From: Ruegeria lacuscaerulensis
Lineage (GTDB): Bacteria > Pseudomonadota > Alphaproteobacteria > Rhodobacterales > Rhodobacteraceae
Reading direction: 5' to 3'
Length of the DNA stretch: 64,000 nt
Assembly (NCBI RefSeq): GCF_013031245.1
Contig: NZ_WPZL01000016.1
Location: forward strand, 29,015 to 93,014
Shown here: piece after piece, positions 35,211 through 43,740 of the stretch
Layout of the letters: every line of letters starts with the position of its first letter
How positions within the stretch are numbered: the first letter of the stretch is position 1
Notes under the pieces: generated by a model
What the model saw: the letters and a program-made list of their open reading frames with translations, nothing else
The model's database searches: none
What the model was told of the DNA's origin: nothing
Made by a program: the position numbers and the translations under genes

Positions 35211-37226
35211 TCAGGCCTTTCTGATTAGGGCATCAACTGCAACGGCCTTGTCCGGCGTACAGAGAAGCGGGTTGATTTCGACCTCGCAAAGCGTTTCGGC
35301 GTTTTGTGTCACATAGGTCTGAACGGCTTGAATCGCGTTGATAATCGCATCCATATCAGCCGCTGGCTGACCGCGATAGCCCGCCAGCAAGGGAGCGATT
35401 TTCAGTTTTCCGAGGGCGGCTTGGATGTCTTCTTGTGTGCTTGGGACCAACAGGGATGTCGTGTCGCGCAGCACTTCAGTCAGGACACCGCCCGCACCCA
35501 GAGTCAATACGAACCCGTGCGCTGGGTCCCGCACAACGCCCACCAGCAACTCGGCTACTGTACCGGTAATCATCTCTTCGATCAGGATCTCTTCGGTGTC
35601 GATATCGTTCGCAACATCGACGACATCCGCGACCTGAACACCCAGACGTATCGCGGCATATTCCGATTTATGCGCCAGCCCGACGCCCTTGACCGCAAAC
35701 GGGGCTTCAAGTTCCTGCGCGGCAGCCCGCGCTTCGCCCGGGTTGCGCACCGTGCGGTTTTGTGGAACGCGCAAACCGCATCGGGCCAGTTCCTGTTTGG
35801 CTTCGCCTTCGGTCAGGGTATGCGTCGCTTCGGCCTTTCCCGGCAGGCAAACCGGATGAGATGCGGGCGCTGCAATCTGACCTGCCGCGCGTGCTGCGGA
35901 CAGGGCTTCCTGTAGGCCCATCAGGGGAACAACACCGCCTGCCATAAGGTCTTGCGCCACGTCTTCGGGCAGGAGTTCCGGCAAAGTTGCTGCAACGGCA
36001 AAACGTGCGTTGGTTTCGTCGCGAACCTTTAGCGCGGCGCATGTCGCACAAGCCCAATCCGTCTGATCCGTGGTGGGGTAATCGACGATCGAGAATGTAA
36101 GGTCGATATCGTCTCCGGTCATTCCGGACCACGCCTTCGCCATCGCATCTTCGTCCCGCCAGATATAGGTGTGATAATCCAGCGGATTGTTCAGCGCGAC
36201 CATCGGCCCAAGCGCATCGCGCAAGCGCGCTTTTTTGTCATCGGTCAGACGTGGGAAATTCAATCCTGTGCGCACCGCCATATCGGCGATAAGACTGGCC
36301 TCACCCCCGGAACAACTGATCGAAGCGATGTTGCCGCCCGGCAGCGGACCATAACAATGTAGTAGTTTCAGTGTTTCCAGAAATTCGGGCAGAGCGGACA
36401 GGCGTGAAATACCCAGCCGGTCCAGCAGAGCCTGCGCGCCGGCGTCACTGCCCGCCAGAGAAGCAGTGTGCGAAACGGTCGCTGCCTGCGCCTGTTCCGA
36501 CGCGCCAACCTTGAGTGCGATCAGGGGAATACGTTTTCGATATGCCTTGGCAGCCAGTTCTTCCCACTCACGGACGTCCTTGAACCCCTCGACATGCAGG
36601 CCTACCGCCGTGACGCGCGGATCGTCGATCAATGCGGACGCGATTTCCGCCTGACTGGTCTGGGCCATGTTCCCGCAGGTCACCATATAGGCAATCGGCA
36701 GCCCCCGTTTCTGCATTGTCAGGTTGATCGAAATGTTCGAACTTTGCGTCAGGATCGCCACACCCTTTTCCACCGGCTTTGCACCGTGTTGGTCCGGCCA
36801 CAGAAGCGCACCATCCAGCGCGTTGATGAATCCGTAGCAATTTGGCCCCAGGATGGGCATGTCGCCCGCAGCGGCAATCAGCTGATCCTGCAGGTCTCCA
36901 CCCGAGTCGTCCTCGGCCACCGCCTCGGAAAAACCCGAGGCGAAGCAGACCGCGCCACCGGCACCCATGTCTGACAGCAGCCGCACAGCTTCGATCGTGG
37001 CGTGTCGGTTTATGCCAACGAAAACCGCATCCGGGACGGCAGGCAGGTCTTCGAGTTTGGAAAACACCGCATGCCCGGCGATTTCAATTGCCTTGGGGTG
37101 CACCGGCCAAATCTGCCCGGTAAAGCCCATGCGTTCCGATTGCCGGATAACCTGCTGGCACCACGTACCACCGCCTATGACGGCTATGGCTTTCGGACGC
37201 AGCAGCCGGGTAAGATCTTTGTTCAT
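35211..37226 (-). CDS. ADP-forming acyl-CoA synthetase (CoA-binding / ATP-grasp, acetate-CoA ligase-like)
   Basis: A 671-residue NDP-forming acyl-CoA ligase. The N-terminal CoA-binding domain begins 'RLLRPKAIAVIGGG', the succinyl-CoA-ligase-like part carries the phosphohistidine motif 'VSHTASLAGSD', and the C-terminal ATP-grasp domain starts near 'LTEGEAKQELARCGLRVPQNRTV'. It activates an organic acid to its CoA ester with ATP. Together with the CaiD- and CaiA-like enzymes and a GlxA-type regulator, a carnitine- or betaine-like acid is a reasonable guess. It sits three bases upstream of the hydratase gene. Confidence 0.88.
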   Translation of the reverse strand: MNKDLTRLLRPKAIAVIGGGTWCQQVIRQSERMGFTGQIWPVHPKAIEIAGHAVFSKLEDLPAVPDAVFVGINRHATIEAVRLLSDMGAGGAVCFASGFSEAVAEDDSGGDLQDQLIAAAGDMPILGPNCYGFINALDGALLWPDQHGAKPVEKGVAILTQSSNISINLTMQKRGLPIAYMVTCGNMAQTSQAEIASALIDDPRVTAVGLHVEGFKDVREWEELAAKAYRKRIPLIALKVGASEQAQAATVSHTASLAGSDAGAQALLDRLGISRLSALPEFLETLKLLHCYGPLPGGNIASISCSGGEASLIADMAVRTGLNFPRLTDDKKARLRDALGPMVALNNPLDYHTYIWRDEDAMAKAWSGMTGDDIDLTFSIVDYPTTDQTDWACATCAALKVRDETNARFAVAATLPELLPEDVAQDLMAGGVVPLMGLQEALSAARAAGQIAAPASHPVCLPGKAEATHTLTEGEAKQELARCGLRVPQNRTVRNPGEARAAAQELEAPFAVKGVGLAHKSEYAAIRLGVQVADVVDVANDIDTEEILIEEMITGTVAELLVGVVRDPAHGFVLTLGAGGVLTEVLRDTTSLLVPSTQEDIQAALGKLKIAPLLAGYRGQPAADMDAIINAIQAVQTYVTQNAETLCEVEINPLLCTPDKAVAVDALIRKA

Positions 37227-37273
37227 CGCGGTCCTGATCGTTTCTTTTAGAATACTCCCAGCGGAGAACAGAC

Positions 37274-37299
37274 CAGCAGGCTGAGAGCGTGACCTGCTG
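37274..37299 (-). other. Short hairpin between acyl-CoA dehydrogenase and synthetase genes
   Basis: CAGCAGG (37274-37280) and CCTGCTG (37293-37299) form a 7-bp stem in the 99-base gap of the minus-strand operon. It may affect mRNA stability between the two genes. No T-run follows. Confidence 0.3.
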
Positions 37300-37325
37300 A
37301 AACCGTTCCCCGCCGGGACGTGGCC

Positions 37326-38486
37326 TTATGCGCCTAAAGGGCGCAAAAGATCGCGGCTTATGATGTGGCGCTGAATTTCGCTGGTGCCGTCCCAGATGCG
37401 CTCGACGCGTGCGTCGCGCCAGAAACGCTCGATCGGGAAGTCGTCCATCAATCCCATTCCGCCAAAGATCTGCAGGGTCGTGTCCGTGACGCGCGCCAGT
37501 GTCTCGGACGCATACAGTTTGGCCGATGCGATCTCGCGGTTCGAGGGCAGGTTCTGATCCAGACGCCAGGCAGCGGCCAAAGTCAGCCAGTCCGCTGCGT
37601 CGATCTCGGTTATCATGTCAGCGATCTGAAAGCCGACGCCCTGGAACTTGCCGATTGGCTGGCCGAACTGCTTACGCTCGGCAGCGTAATTCAGTGCATA
37701 GTCAAAGCAGCGGCGTGCGCGACCGACCGAGAATGCGGCAACAGTCAGGCGGGTGGCATAAAGCCATTCGTTCATCACCGCAAAGCCGCCATCGACTTCC
37801 CCCAGAACCTGCGCGTCGGGCAGGCGGCAGTTGTCAAAATAAAGGATATAGTTCTTGTAGCCCTTGTGGCTGACCGAGTTATAGCCCTCGCGCACTTCAA
37901 AGCCCGGAGTACCACGATCCACAAGGAAAGTAGTGATCCGCTTTTTCGGACCTTTCGGTGTTTCGTCCACGCCGGTGGCGATGAAAACAATGAAGAAATC
38001 CGCGTGCTCGGCGCCCGAAATGAAGTGTTTCGAGCCATTGACGACCCAGTCACCGCCATCGCGCACAGCCTGGCATTTCATGCCGCGCACATCCGAGCCT
38101 GCGTCCGGTTCGGTCATCGCCAGCGCGTCCATCCTTTCGCCACGCACGGCAGGCAAAAGGTAACGCTCGCGCTGTTCGTCATTGCAGGCCATCAGGATGT
38201 TTTGCGGGCGGCCAAAGAAGTGGGTCAGCGCCATGGACCCGCGGCCCAACTCGCGTTCGACCAGGGTGAAATCGAGATGGGACAGACCGGCGCCACCGAC
38301 CTCTTCGGGGAAGTTGCAGGCGTAGAAGCCTAACTCAATACACTTCTGCTTGATCTCTTTGCCCAGTTCCGGCGGAACAGAGCCACTACGCTCGACCGCG
38401 TCTTCGTGCGGGTAGATCTCGTTTTCGACGAAGCTGCGAACAGTTGAAACGATCATTTCCTGTTCTTCTGACAGACCAAACTGCAT
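37326..38486 (-). CDS. Acyl-CoA dehydrogenase (CaiA-like)
   Basis: A 386-residue FAD enzyme: 'DALAMTEPDAGSDVRGMKCQAVRDGGDWVVNGSKHFISGAEHADFFIVF', 'AFSVGRARRCFDYALNYAAERKQFGQPIGKFQGVGFQIADM' and the C-terminal 'QIFGGMGLMDDFPIERFWRDARVERIWDGTSEIQRHIISRDLLRP'. It oxidises an acyl-CoA and passes electrons to an electron-transfer flavoprotein. It is the first gene of the minus-strand operon; its start lies 98 bases from the divergent GlxA/AraC-type regulator. Confidence 0.92.
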   Translation of the reverse strand: MQFGLSEEQEMIVSTVRSFVENEIYPHEDAVERSGSVPPELGKEIKQKCIELGFYACNFPEEVGGAGLSHLDFTLVERELGRGSMALTHFFGRPQNILMACNDEQRERYLLPAVRGERMDALAMTEPDAGSDVRGMKCQAVRDGGDWVVNGSKHFISGAEHADFFIVFIATGVDETPKGPKKRITTFLVDRGTPGFEVREGYNSVSHKGYKNYILYFDNCRLPDAQVLGEVDGGFAVMNEWLYATRLTVAAFSVGRARRCFDYALNYAAERKQFGQPIGKFQGVGFQIADMITEIDAADWLTLAAAWRLDQNLPSNREIASAKLYASETLARVTDTTLQIFGGMGLMDDFPIERFWRDARVERIWDGTSEIQRHIISRDLLRPLGA

Positions 38487-38544
38487 GGCGCGGGTTCCCT
38501 GGATATGTGATTGACGAATGAAACGTCACGACACATCTTGATGA

Positions 38545-38578
38545 CATGCAGAGTTAGCCAAAAAGCATGCAGAGTTAG
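38545..38578 (+). promoter_or_regulatory. 13-bp direct repeats with 21-bp period, candidate AraC-type binding site
   Basis: CATGCAGAGTTAG occurs exactly at 38545-38557 and 38566-38578. The 21-bp offset is two helical turns, the usual spacing of the two half-sites bound by AraC/XylS-type regulators. It is located between the divergent acyl-CoA dehydrogenase and GlxA-family regulator genes; the second repeat ends six bases before the regulator start codon. Confidence 0.65.
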
Positions 38579-38584
38579 AAAATT

Positions 38585-39502
38585 TTGACCCAACGATACA
38601 ACATTGCACTGTTCAACGGATTCTCGAACCATTGCCTCGCGAACATGGTCGAGCCTTTGCGCGCGGCCAATACATTGGCGCGGCACATGTTGTATGCGTG
38701 GCGTTTCTGTTCGCTTGACGGGAATCCTGTCCAAAGCTCCAGCGGTCTTGTTGTCAGGCCATATGGTGCATTAAGCGATCAGACCGGTGAGGTTCTGGTT
38801 GTCATGCCGTCTTATGGATACCTCACGCTGGATACCCGGCCAACCATCCGTGCGCTGCTGTCGGCAGCCAGAAAACACGCACAATTGGCGGGTCTGGACA
38901 CTGGAAGCTGGTTGCTGGCCCGGGCCGGGTTGCTGGACGATTATCGCGCCACGATTCACTGGGATGAGATGTCCAGATTCGAAGAGGCGTTCCCCGCCGT
39001 CGAAGCAGTGCGGGAACGGTTCGTAATCGACGGTAACCGGATGACATGCTCGGGGGCGATGGCGGCGTTTGACCTGGCCTCGGCCCTCATTCGGCGGGAT
39101 CACGGCCCGCTTCTGTCAATGGAAGTCGCCCATCTGTTGATGAGCCGGGGCGCTGCCGATCAATACGCACATCCCCTGAATTCCGAAGACACACTGGTCA
39201 ACCGCGCCCTGACCGTCATGCAGGGGAACCTGGAAAACCCGCTGTCGATTAAGGAGGTTGCCCGAAAAATCGGATGCTCGCAAAAAAGGATCGAGATGCG
39301 GGTTCAGGCTGAGCTCAAGACCACGCCGCAAGCGCTGTACCGACGTTTGCGCCTGAATTTGGCGCGTAAGCTGGCGGAGGAAACGGAACAATCCATCGCG
39401 GAAATCGCAAGCCGCTGTGGCTATGAAAACGCGAGCGCCATGACCCGGGCGTTCAAGTCTGAATTCGGAAAGACCCCAACGGCGTTTCGGGGTAGAGCCT
39501 GA
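38585..39502 (+). CDS. GlxA-family transcriptional regulator (DJ-1/PfpI-like domain plus AraC HTH)
   Basis: A 305-residue regulator. Residues 1-~185 are the class I glutamine-amidotransferase-like sensor ('YNIALFNGFSNHCLANMVEPLRAANTL'; the motif 'AGLDTGSWLLARAGLLDDYRATIHWDE' replaces the nucleophilic Cys region). Residues ~205-300 are an AraC DNA-binding domain ('PLSIKEVARKIGCSQKRIEMRVQAELKTTPQALYRRLRLNLARKLAEE'). Relatives control carnitine, betaine and arginine catabolism. The start is a TTG; no better one is available because the upstream frame is closed and the next Met is at residue 21. It probably activates the divergent operon. Confidence 0.88.
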   Translation: MTQRYNIALFNGFSNHCLANMVEPLRAANTLARHMLYAWRFCSLDGNPVQSSSGLVVRPYGALSDQTGEVLVVMPSYGYLTLDTRPTIRALLSAARKHAQLAGLDTGSWLLARAGLLDDYRATIHWDEMSRFEEAFPAVEAVRERFVIDGNRMTCSGAMAAFDLASALIRRDHGPLLSMEVAHLLMSRGAADQYAHPLNSEDTLVNRALTVMQGNLENPLSIKEVARKIGCSQKRIEMRVQAELKTTPQALYRRLRLNLARKLAEETEQSIAEIASRCGYENASAMTRAFKSEFGKTPTAFRGRA

Positions 39503-40520
39503 TATACGCGGAACGAAGATGAACATACTTGAGGCAACCAAGGTGACAGTTTGGCCAAACATGTTCTGCTTCAGGTTCGGATCCAGCTTCGGCGCGGTGC
39601 TTGCGACATCGCAGGTCATGAAGAGCCAGCACTGGACGAACTGTGGGTTGGAAACCGAAACACTCGGAAACGCCTCCGGAAGGGCATCCGACATTCCGCG
39701 TCGATCGGAATGTACCCGCTTGCCGGTCGCAACGAAATCGACGCTCATAGGGCTGGCCGTGTTCTGGAAGTTGTCTGGTGAGAAGGCCATTGGCCTGCGT
39801 TGGATGCAGACGGCGCAATTTGGTCCCGTGCTGCAATAGCTGTGTATCAAGTTTTTTTTTGCGTTTTCTGCTCGGTAAAAACAAACTTGCGGGAATGTCA
39901 CCTGTTGCAACGTCTGGATGACCGGAACGATCGGCACGGTGGAGACTCTGCTGATCCGCATGGATCTGAATGTCCACGTAACATCTCTGCCGGCTGAACC
40001 AGTCGCTGCAATACTGGCGCTCACGCACAGGATCACACCGGTTGTTCGAACCCAAGGCCGTCGAGTGCCGCGTCGAGCAGAGGGGTCAACGGCCTGATAT
40101 GCTTTCTCGTCTTTTTCTCGATTTAGGGGCGGTATCAGCCGACGGATTGAGCCCGTTCCGCCCGTTCCGTTTTCTGCGGCGCTACGCCCACATGTCTAAC
40201 TTCTGATTTCTCGAAAGGGGACGGCTCAATCGACGAATAAATGCATTGTTCTTAGCCGGAACGTAACTGGCCTGGTTCTTTGTTATGTCACTTATTTTGC
40301 CCGCAATACCATATATAGCTGGCTGGATGAGATGCGCCGGCTCAGTTCATCTATGGTTTTATTTGCTGTTTTCCCGTTGTTTTTCCCGCCTTGACTTGGG
40401 TAGGTCGGTGATCAAGATCAAACTATCGACCAGCAACACCATTTCACCGTAGTTTTTCCGCAAGGGAAGTCGCGCCTCGGATAAGCCAATTGGTGTAACC
40501 GTACTCACAGGACCACAGAC
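39503..40520. other. 1-kb intergenic region, no intact gene recognised
   Basis: Reading frames on both strands lack ribosome sites and family matches; compositionally they look non-coding. Around 39930-40090 the plus strand has one short coding-like stretch but no start, possibly a decayed fragment. An FNR-like box lies at 40408-40421. T-runs occur near 39850. The 3' part is AT-rich and probably holds the promoter of the reductase gene at 40521. Confidence 0.45.
40408..40421. promoter_or_regulatory. FNR/Dnr-like box upstream of the reductase gene
   Basis: Read on the minus strand, the site is TTGATCTTGATCAC, which has one mismatch to TTGAT-N4-ATCAA. It lies 100 bases before the start at 40521 and could act in either direction. 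The opposite-strand neighbour is far away, so the reductase is the likely target. An FNR-type regulator is not in the window. Confidence 0.4.
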
Positions 40521-41555
40521 ATGCCTCAATCCCCTGAGATCAACCGACAGATCGTATTGAATGAACGCCCAATGGGTCAACCGGACGCCAATACACTGCG
40601 CATGACCACCGCTGACGTTCCGACGCCCGGCGCAAACGAAATGCTGGTGCGTACGGTCTATCTTTCGTTGGACCCTTACATGCGTGGTCGCATGAACGAC
40701 GCCAAGTCCTATGCCGAACCCGTAGCCATTGGGGGGGTCATGACCGCTCAGGTCGTCGGTCAGGTTGTCGTGTCCAATCTGGAGGGGTTTGAGGAAGGTG
40801 ATTATGTGCTGACCGGTAGCGGTTGGCAGGACTATGCGATCTCGGACGGGACCGAGACACTGAACCTCGGCAAATCTCCGCAAAACCCGTCCTGGTCGTT
40901 GGGAGTTTTAGGAATGCCCGGGTACACCGCCTATGCGGGCCTGTTGAAGATCGGAGAGCCTAAGCCGGGCGAAACCGTTGTCGTTGCTGCTGCTTCGGGG
41001 CCCGTTGGCGCGACTGTCGGTCAGATCGCAAAACTGAAAGGCTGCCGAGTGGTGGGCGTTGCAGGTGGAGCGAAAAAATGTGCTCATGTCGTTGAAAATC
41101 TGGGCTTTGATGCCTGTATCGACCACAAGGCATCAGATTTTGCAGATCAGCTGAAAGAGGCCTGCCCCGACGGAATTGACGTTTATTTTGAAAACGTTGC
41201 CGGCAAAGTTCTGTATGCTGTCCTGCCGCTGCTAAACCCTTTTGCGCGGGTTCCAGTCTGCGGTGTGGTTGCATGGTATAATTTGCCGGGTCTTCCCGAA
41301 GGGCCCGACATGGGGCCAGTTATCATCGGCACAGTATTGCGCATGAAGGTGAAAATGCAGGGTTTCATCATTTTCGACAGTTTCCCGCGTTCGGTCTACG
41401 AAGAGTTTCGGCGGGAGATGACGAGTTGGATCAGGGACGGTTCTATCAAGTACAAAGAGCATATGGTGGAAGGGTTGGAGAATGCCCCCGAAGCTCTTTA
41501 CCAACTACTTGGCGGCGGCAATTTCGGAAAAATGGTCGTCAATGTAGGCACCTGA
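40521..41555 (+). CDS. NADP-dependent oxidoreductase, zinc-free MDR family (CurA/leukotriene B4 dehydrogenase-like)
   Basis: A 344-residue reductase. It begins 'QIVLNERPMGQPDANTLRMTTADVPTPGANEMLVRTVYLSLDPYMRGRMND', typical of the CurA/PTGR group, then the Rossmann motif 'VAAASGPVGATVGQIAKLKGCRVVGVAGGAKKC' and the NADP-contact part 'DACIDHKASDF'. No zinc-binding Cys/His cluster is present. Enzymes of this kind reduce activated C=C bonds of enones. It is preceded by GGACCACAGAC and an FNR-like box 100 bases upstream. Confidence 0.9.
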   Translation: MPQSPEINRQIVLNERPMGQPDANTLRMTTADVPTPGANEMLVRTVYLSLDPYMRGRMNDAKSYAEPVAIGGVMTAQVVGQVVVSNLEGFEEGDYVLTGSGWQDYAISDGTETLNLGKSPQNPSWSLGVLGMPGYTAYAGLLKIGEPKPGETVVVAAASGPVGATVGQIAKLKGCRVVGVAGGAKKCAHVVENLGFDACIDHKASDFADQLKEACPDGIDVYFENVAGKVLYAVLPLLNPFARVPVCGVVAWYNLPGLPEGPDMGPVIIGTVLRMKVKMQGFIIFDSFPRSVYEEFRREMTSWIRDGSIKYKEHMVEGLENAPEALYQLLGGGNFGKMVVNVGT

Positions 41556-41596
41556 TTTAATCCAAGCGATGTTGGTTTCGGCTGGGCGGCGACAAC

Positions 41597-41760
41597 TCAA
41601 TAAAACGCCGCCCTCACAAGTCGTCTGGCCATATACCGGTTTCGGAAGCCAAGTAACAATCCAAGGGAACAGCAGCAGGTCACCGGAATGATCTGCAGGA
41701 CGATAAGGATGGTCCACCGTCCATGACCCGCGTTCTGCATCCTTCTCGTGCAAATTGTTG
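41597..41760 (-). pseudogene. Remnant of a DUF805-like small membrane protein gene
   Basis: On the minus strand one frame reads 'TRRMQNAGHGRWTILIVLQ' followed by a hydrophobic run and 'FRNRYM'. DUF805 proteins usually carry 'RRLHDxGxSGWW', then a membrane segment and 'NRYG'. The preceding part of the gene appears in another frame (TTFNASAMVVWTMFGATISV), with a stop between. Frame shifts and lost motif residues suggest a dead gene. The match is from pattern memory only. Confidence 0.35.
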
Positions 41761-42213
41761 ACCATCCTCCAGCACGTAATAGTCGACAGAGATGGTCGCG
41801 CCGAACATGGTCCAGACCACCATGGCCGAGGCATTGAAAGTGGTCAAACAGGACTCGTGCACAGTCGGTCAGTCCAGACCATTGTGGATTGCGGCCACAA
41901 AGAGCGCGCTGGTGTTTTCCTGAGCAGGGTAGCCTTCTCAGGCTCAAGTTCCGTTGTTCTATCGGGTTCGGAGCTTTGGAAGTATCGGGCCATCGCCTAA
42001 AGAATGTACTGGCCCGACGGCATCAGGCTGGGAACAACCACTCCAATGAACAGTTTATCCACTAACTGATCGGCTATTACAGCGTGGATCGAGGATGGGA
42101 TCAGGATACCCCAATTCCCACCTGCTAGAATAAACTGTGGCGGTACAAGTGTCATATTTTGCGAAGGAAACGTCTCAGATCGGTACGCGTCCGTGAAAAG
42201 GCATTGGAAGAAA

Positions 42214-42244
42214 ACTGAAAACAACCCGGCGACTGGCGCCGGGT
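42214..42244 (-). terminator. Rho-independent terminator of the nap operon
   Basis: On the minus strand ACCCGGC and GCCGGGT (42244-42238 and 42230-42224) form a 7-bp stem, extended by one C-G pair, with a short loop. TTGTTTTCAGTTTTC follows immediately. It lies 45 bases after the last gene of the nap operon. Confidence 0.7.
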
Positions 42245-42288
42245 GAATGCTCTCAGGCTAAGTTTGGACTGACGAAACGCCGATCAGA

Positions 42289-42546
42289 TCAGACCGTTGC
42301 ACCTTTGATACGGATTACTGATCCCAGGCTTCCCGCGCATAATCCTATGACCACAGCAATCAACAGATCGCTTGCCCCGAATTTGGTAAAGTCCCAATGG
42401 GCAAAAACCAACGTCTCAAAAATGCCAACCAGGCCTCCCATCACTGCGCCCAGCCAGATGCGTCGGGTCATCATTCCCAGCGCCAGACCAAGAATACCCG
42501 GCAGGCCGATGATGTTGGCACCGACGGTTCCTAGAAATTCCAGCAT
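42289..42546 (-). CDS. Small uncharacterised membrane protein at the end of the nap operon
   Basis: An 85-residue protein with two or three hydrophobic segments, Gly-rich ('MLEFLGTVGANIIGLPGILG', 'IWLGAVMGGLVGIFETLVF', 'LLIAVVIGLCAGSLGSVIRI'). AAGGGG lies six bases before the ATG and the gene starts 13 bases after the napC stop, so it is transcribed with nap. It has no redox motif and does not resemble NapE, which is a short one-helix protein. Its function is unknown; a membrane-bound helper or an unrelated small membrane protein is possible. Confidence 0.7.
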   Translation of the reverse strand: MLEFLGTVGANIIGLPGILGLALGMMTRRIWLGAVMGGLVGIFETLVFAHWDFTKFGASDLLIAVVIGLCAGSLGSVIRIKGATV

Positions 42547-42559
42547 ATCTCGCCCCTTT

Positions 42560-43261
42560 TCAGTCTGCCTGCGTGGTCAGGTATGACCGGATTTCTTCAC
42601 TACCGTCCGCGATCTGTTGCGGCAACGAGCCGTTGGATTCGCTGGCCACTTCTTCGGTAACTTTCTGGTATTCTTCCAGATAATCCGGCGGGAGGCTGTG
42701 CGCGATTCCCTGGTGGCAGTCGATACAGGTCATGTTGTTGTCGATGGCGCGCTGGTGTTCGGACGCGGCACGGGTTTCCTGAATGGTGAAATCCATATAG
42801 TCGAAATTGTGGCAGTTGCGGCATTCACGGCTGTCTGAGGCTTTCATCTTTTTCCAGACCGCCGAGGCCATGCTCAACCGATGTTCTTCGTATTTCTCAG
42901 GCGTGCTGATGGTACCGGCCAGCTCATGATAGACGTCCTTGACGGCCATGATCTTGGCTTTGATCTTGTGGTTCCATTCATGTGGCACGTGGCAGTCGGA
43001 ACAGATCGCCCGCACCCCCGAATGGTTGCTATAATGGATCGTCTCGCGGTATTCACCGAGGTTGGTTTCCATCGTGTGGCACGAGGTACAGAACTCCTCG
43101 GTATTGGTCAGTTCCAAAGTCCAGTGGAACCCACCCCAGAACAGGATGCCGGCCAGAAACCCGGCCAGGATCAGGAAACCGGAACTGAACATGACTGCCG
43201 GTGTCCAGATTGCGTTCCAGATGCGGCCTATCCATCCGCGTTTTTCGGGGGAGTCTGCCAT
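42560..43261 (-). CDS. napC: NapC tetrahaem c-type cytochrome (NapC/NirT family)
   Basis: A 233-residue membrane-anchored cytochrome. A single N-terminal helix ('PAVMFSSGFLILAGFLAGILFWGGFHWTLELTNT') precedes four CXXCH haem sites: CTSCH, CSDCH, CRNCH and CIDCH. It takes electrons from quinol and passes them to NapB/NapA in the periplasm. I use the ATG at 43261, where AAGGAG lies seven bases upstream; the longer TTG frame at 43282 would begin within that ribosome site. Confidence 0.95.
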   Translation of the reverse strand: MADSPEKRGWIGRIWNAIWTPAVMFSSGFLILAGFLAGILFWGGFHWTLELTNTEEFCTSCHTMETNLGEYRETIHYSNHSGVRAICSDCHVPHEWNHKIKAKIMAVKDVYHELAGTISTPEKYEEHRLSMASAVWKKMKASDSRECRNCHNFDYMDFTIQETRAASEHQRAIDNNMTCIDCHQGIAHSLPPDYLEEYQKVTEEVASESNGSLPQQIADGSEEIRSYLTTQAD

Positions 43262-43290
43262 CTTGGTGCTCCTTTCAGACAAGCGTCGGA

Positions 43291-43728
43291 TTAATTGTTG
43301 GACGAGGGTTCAAACACGTTGTCGACCAACGCTGGTGCATCTGCCTGCGGTACGTGACACTGGTTACAGAAATAACGGGTGCCTGCGACGTGATCCAGCT
43401 CGTTGCCGTCGCGGTCCAGATAGTGGGTCATCGACAGCGTCGGAGCGTTCCTCTCTCCCGCCTTGGTCCAGTCATGGCAGGACAGGCACTGATTTGTGCG
43501 CACATCGATCTGGTATTGCTCGACCGAGTGCGGGATCAGCGGCGGCTGCTGGCGATAGTTTCGTTGCATCCGGCCTTCGACATTCTTGTGGATTTGGTCG
43601 AGCGGAATCGGTTCGTCAACTTCGGCCCCGCGCAGGGATTCCACCTGGGCTGATTGCGCAAGAGCGAACCCGCTCAGGAGCAAAACGGGGATCAGGGCGG
43701 CGACGCCTGTCAGGATTGGCTTGTTCAT
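43291..43728 (-). CDS. napB: NapB dihaem cytochrome c subunit of periplasmic nitrate reductase
   Basis: A 145-residue secreted protein with a signal peptide (MNKPILTGVAALIPVLLLSG, cleavage near ALAQ) and two CXXCH sites: 'NQCLSCHDW' and 'YFCNQCHVPQAD'. 'VESLRGAEVDEPIPLDQIHKNVEGRMQRNYRQQPPLIPHSVEQYQI' is the usual NapB start. It relays electrons from NapC to NapA. Length and motifs are normal. Confidence 0.95.
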   Translation of the reverse strand: MNKPILTGVAALIPVLLLSGFALAQSAQVESLRGAEVDEPIPLDQIHKNVEGRMQRNYRQQPPLIPHSVEQYQIDVRTNQCLSCHDWTKAGERNAPTLSMTHYLDRDGNELDHVAGTRYFCNQCHVPQADAPALVDNVFEPSSNN

Positions 43729-43740
43729 CTTGGCACTCCC

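Larger units (their letters stand above)
41556..42288. other. Intergenic region with a decayed membrane-protein gene
   Basis: Frames on the minus strand at ~41597-41947 switch repeatedly, as in a decayed gene (see the DUF805-like fragment). A terminator for the nap operon lies at 42214-42244. The rest shows no features I can support. Confidence 0.45.

Noticed and set aside
39116..40055. Two overlapping minus-strand frames after the GlxA-type gene
   Set aside because: They run from the intergenic region into the antisense of the regulator gene, lack ribosome sites and show no protein-like pattern.
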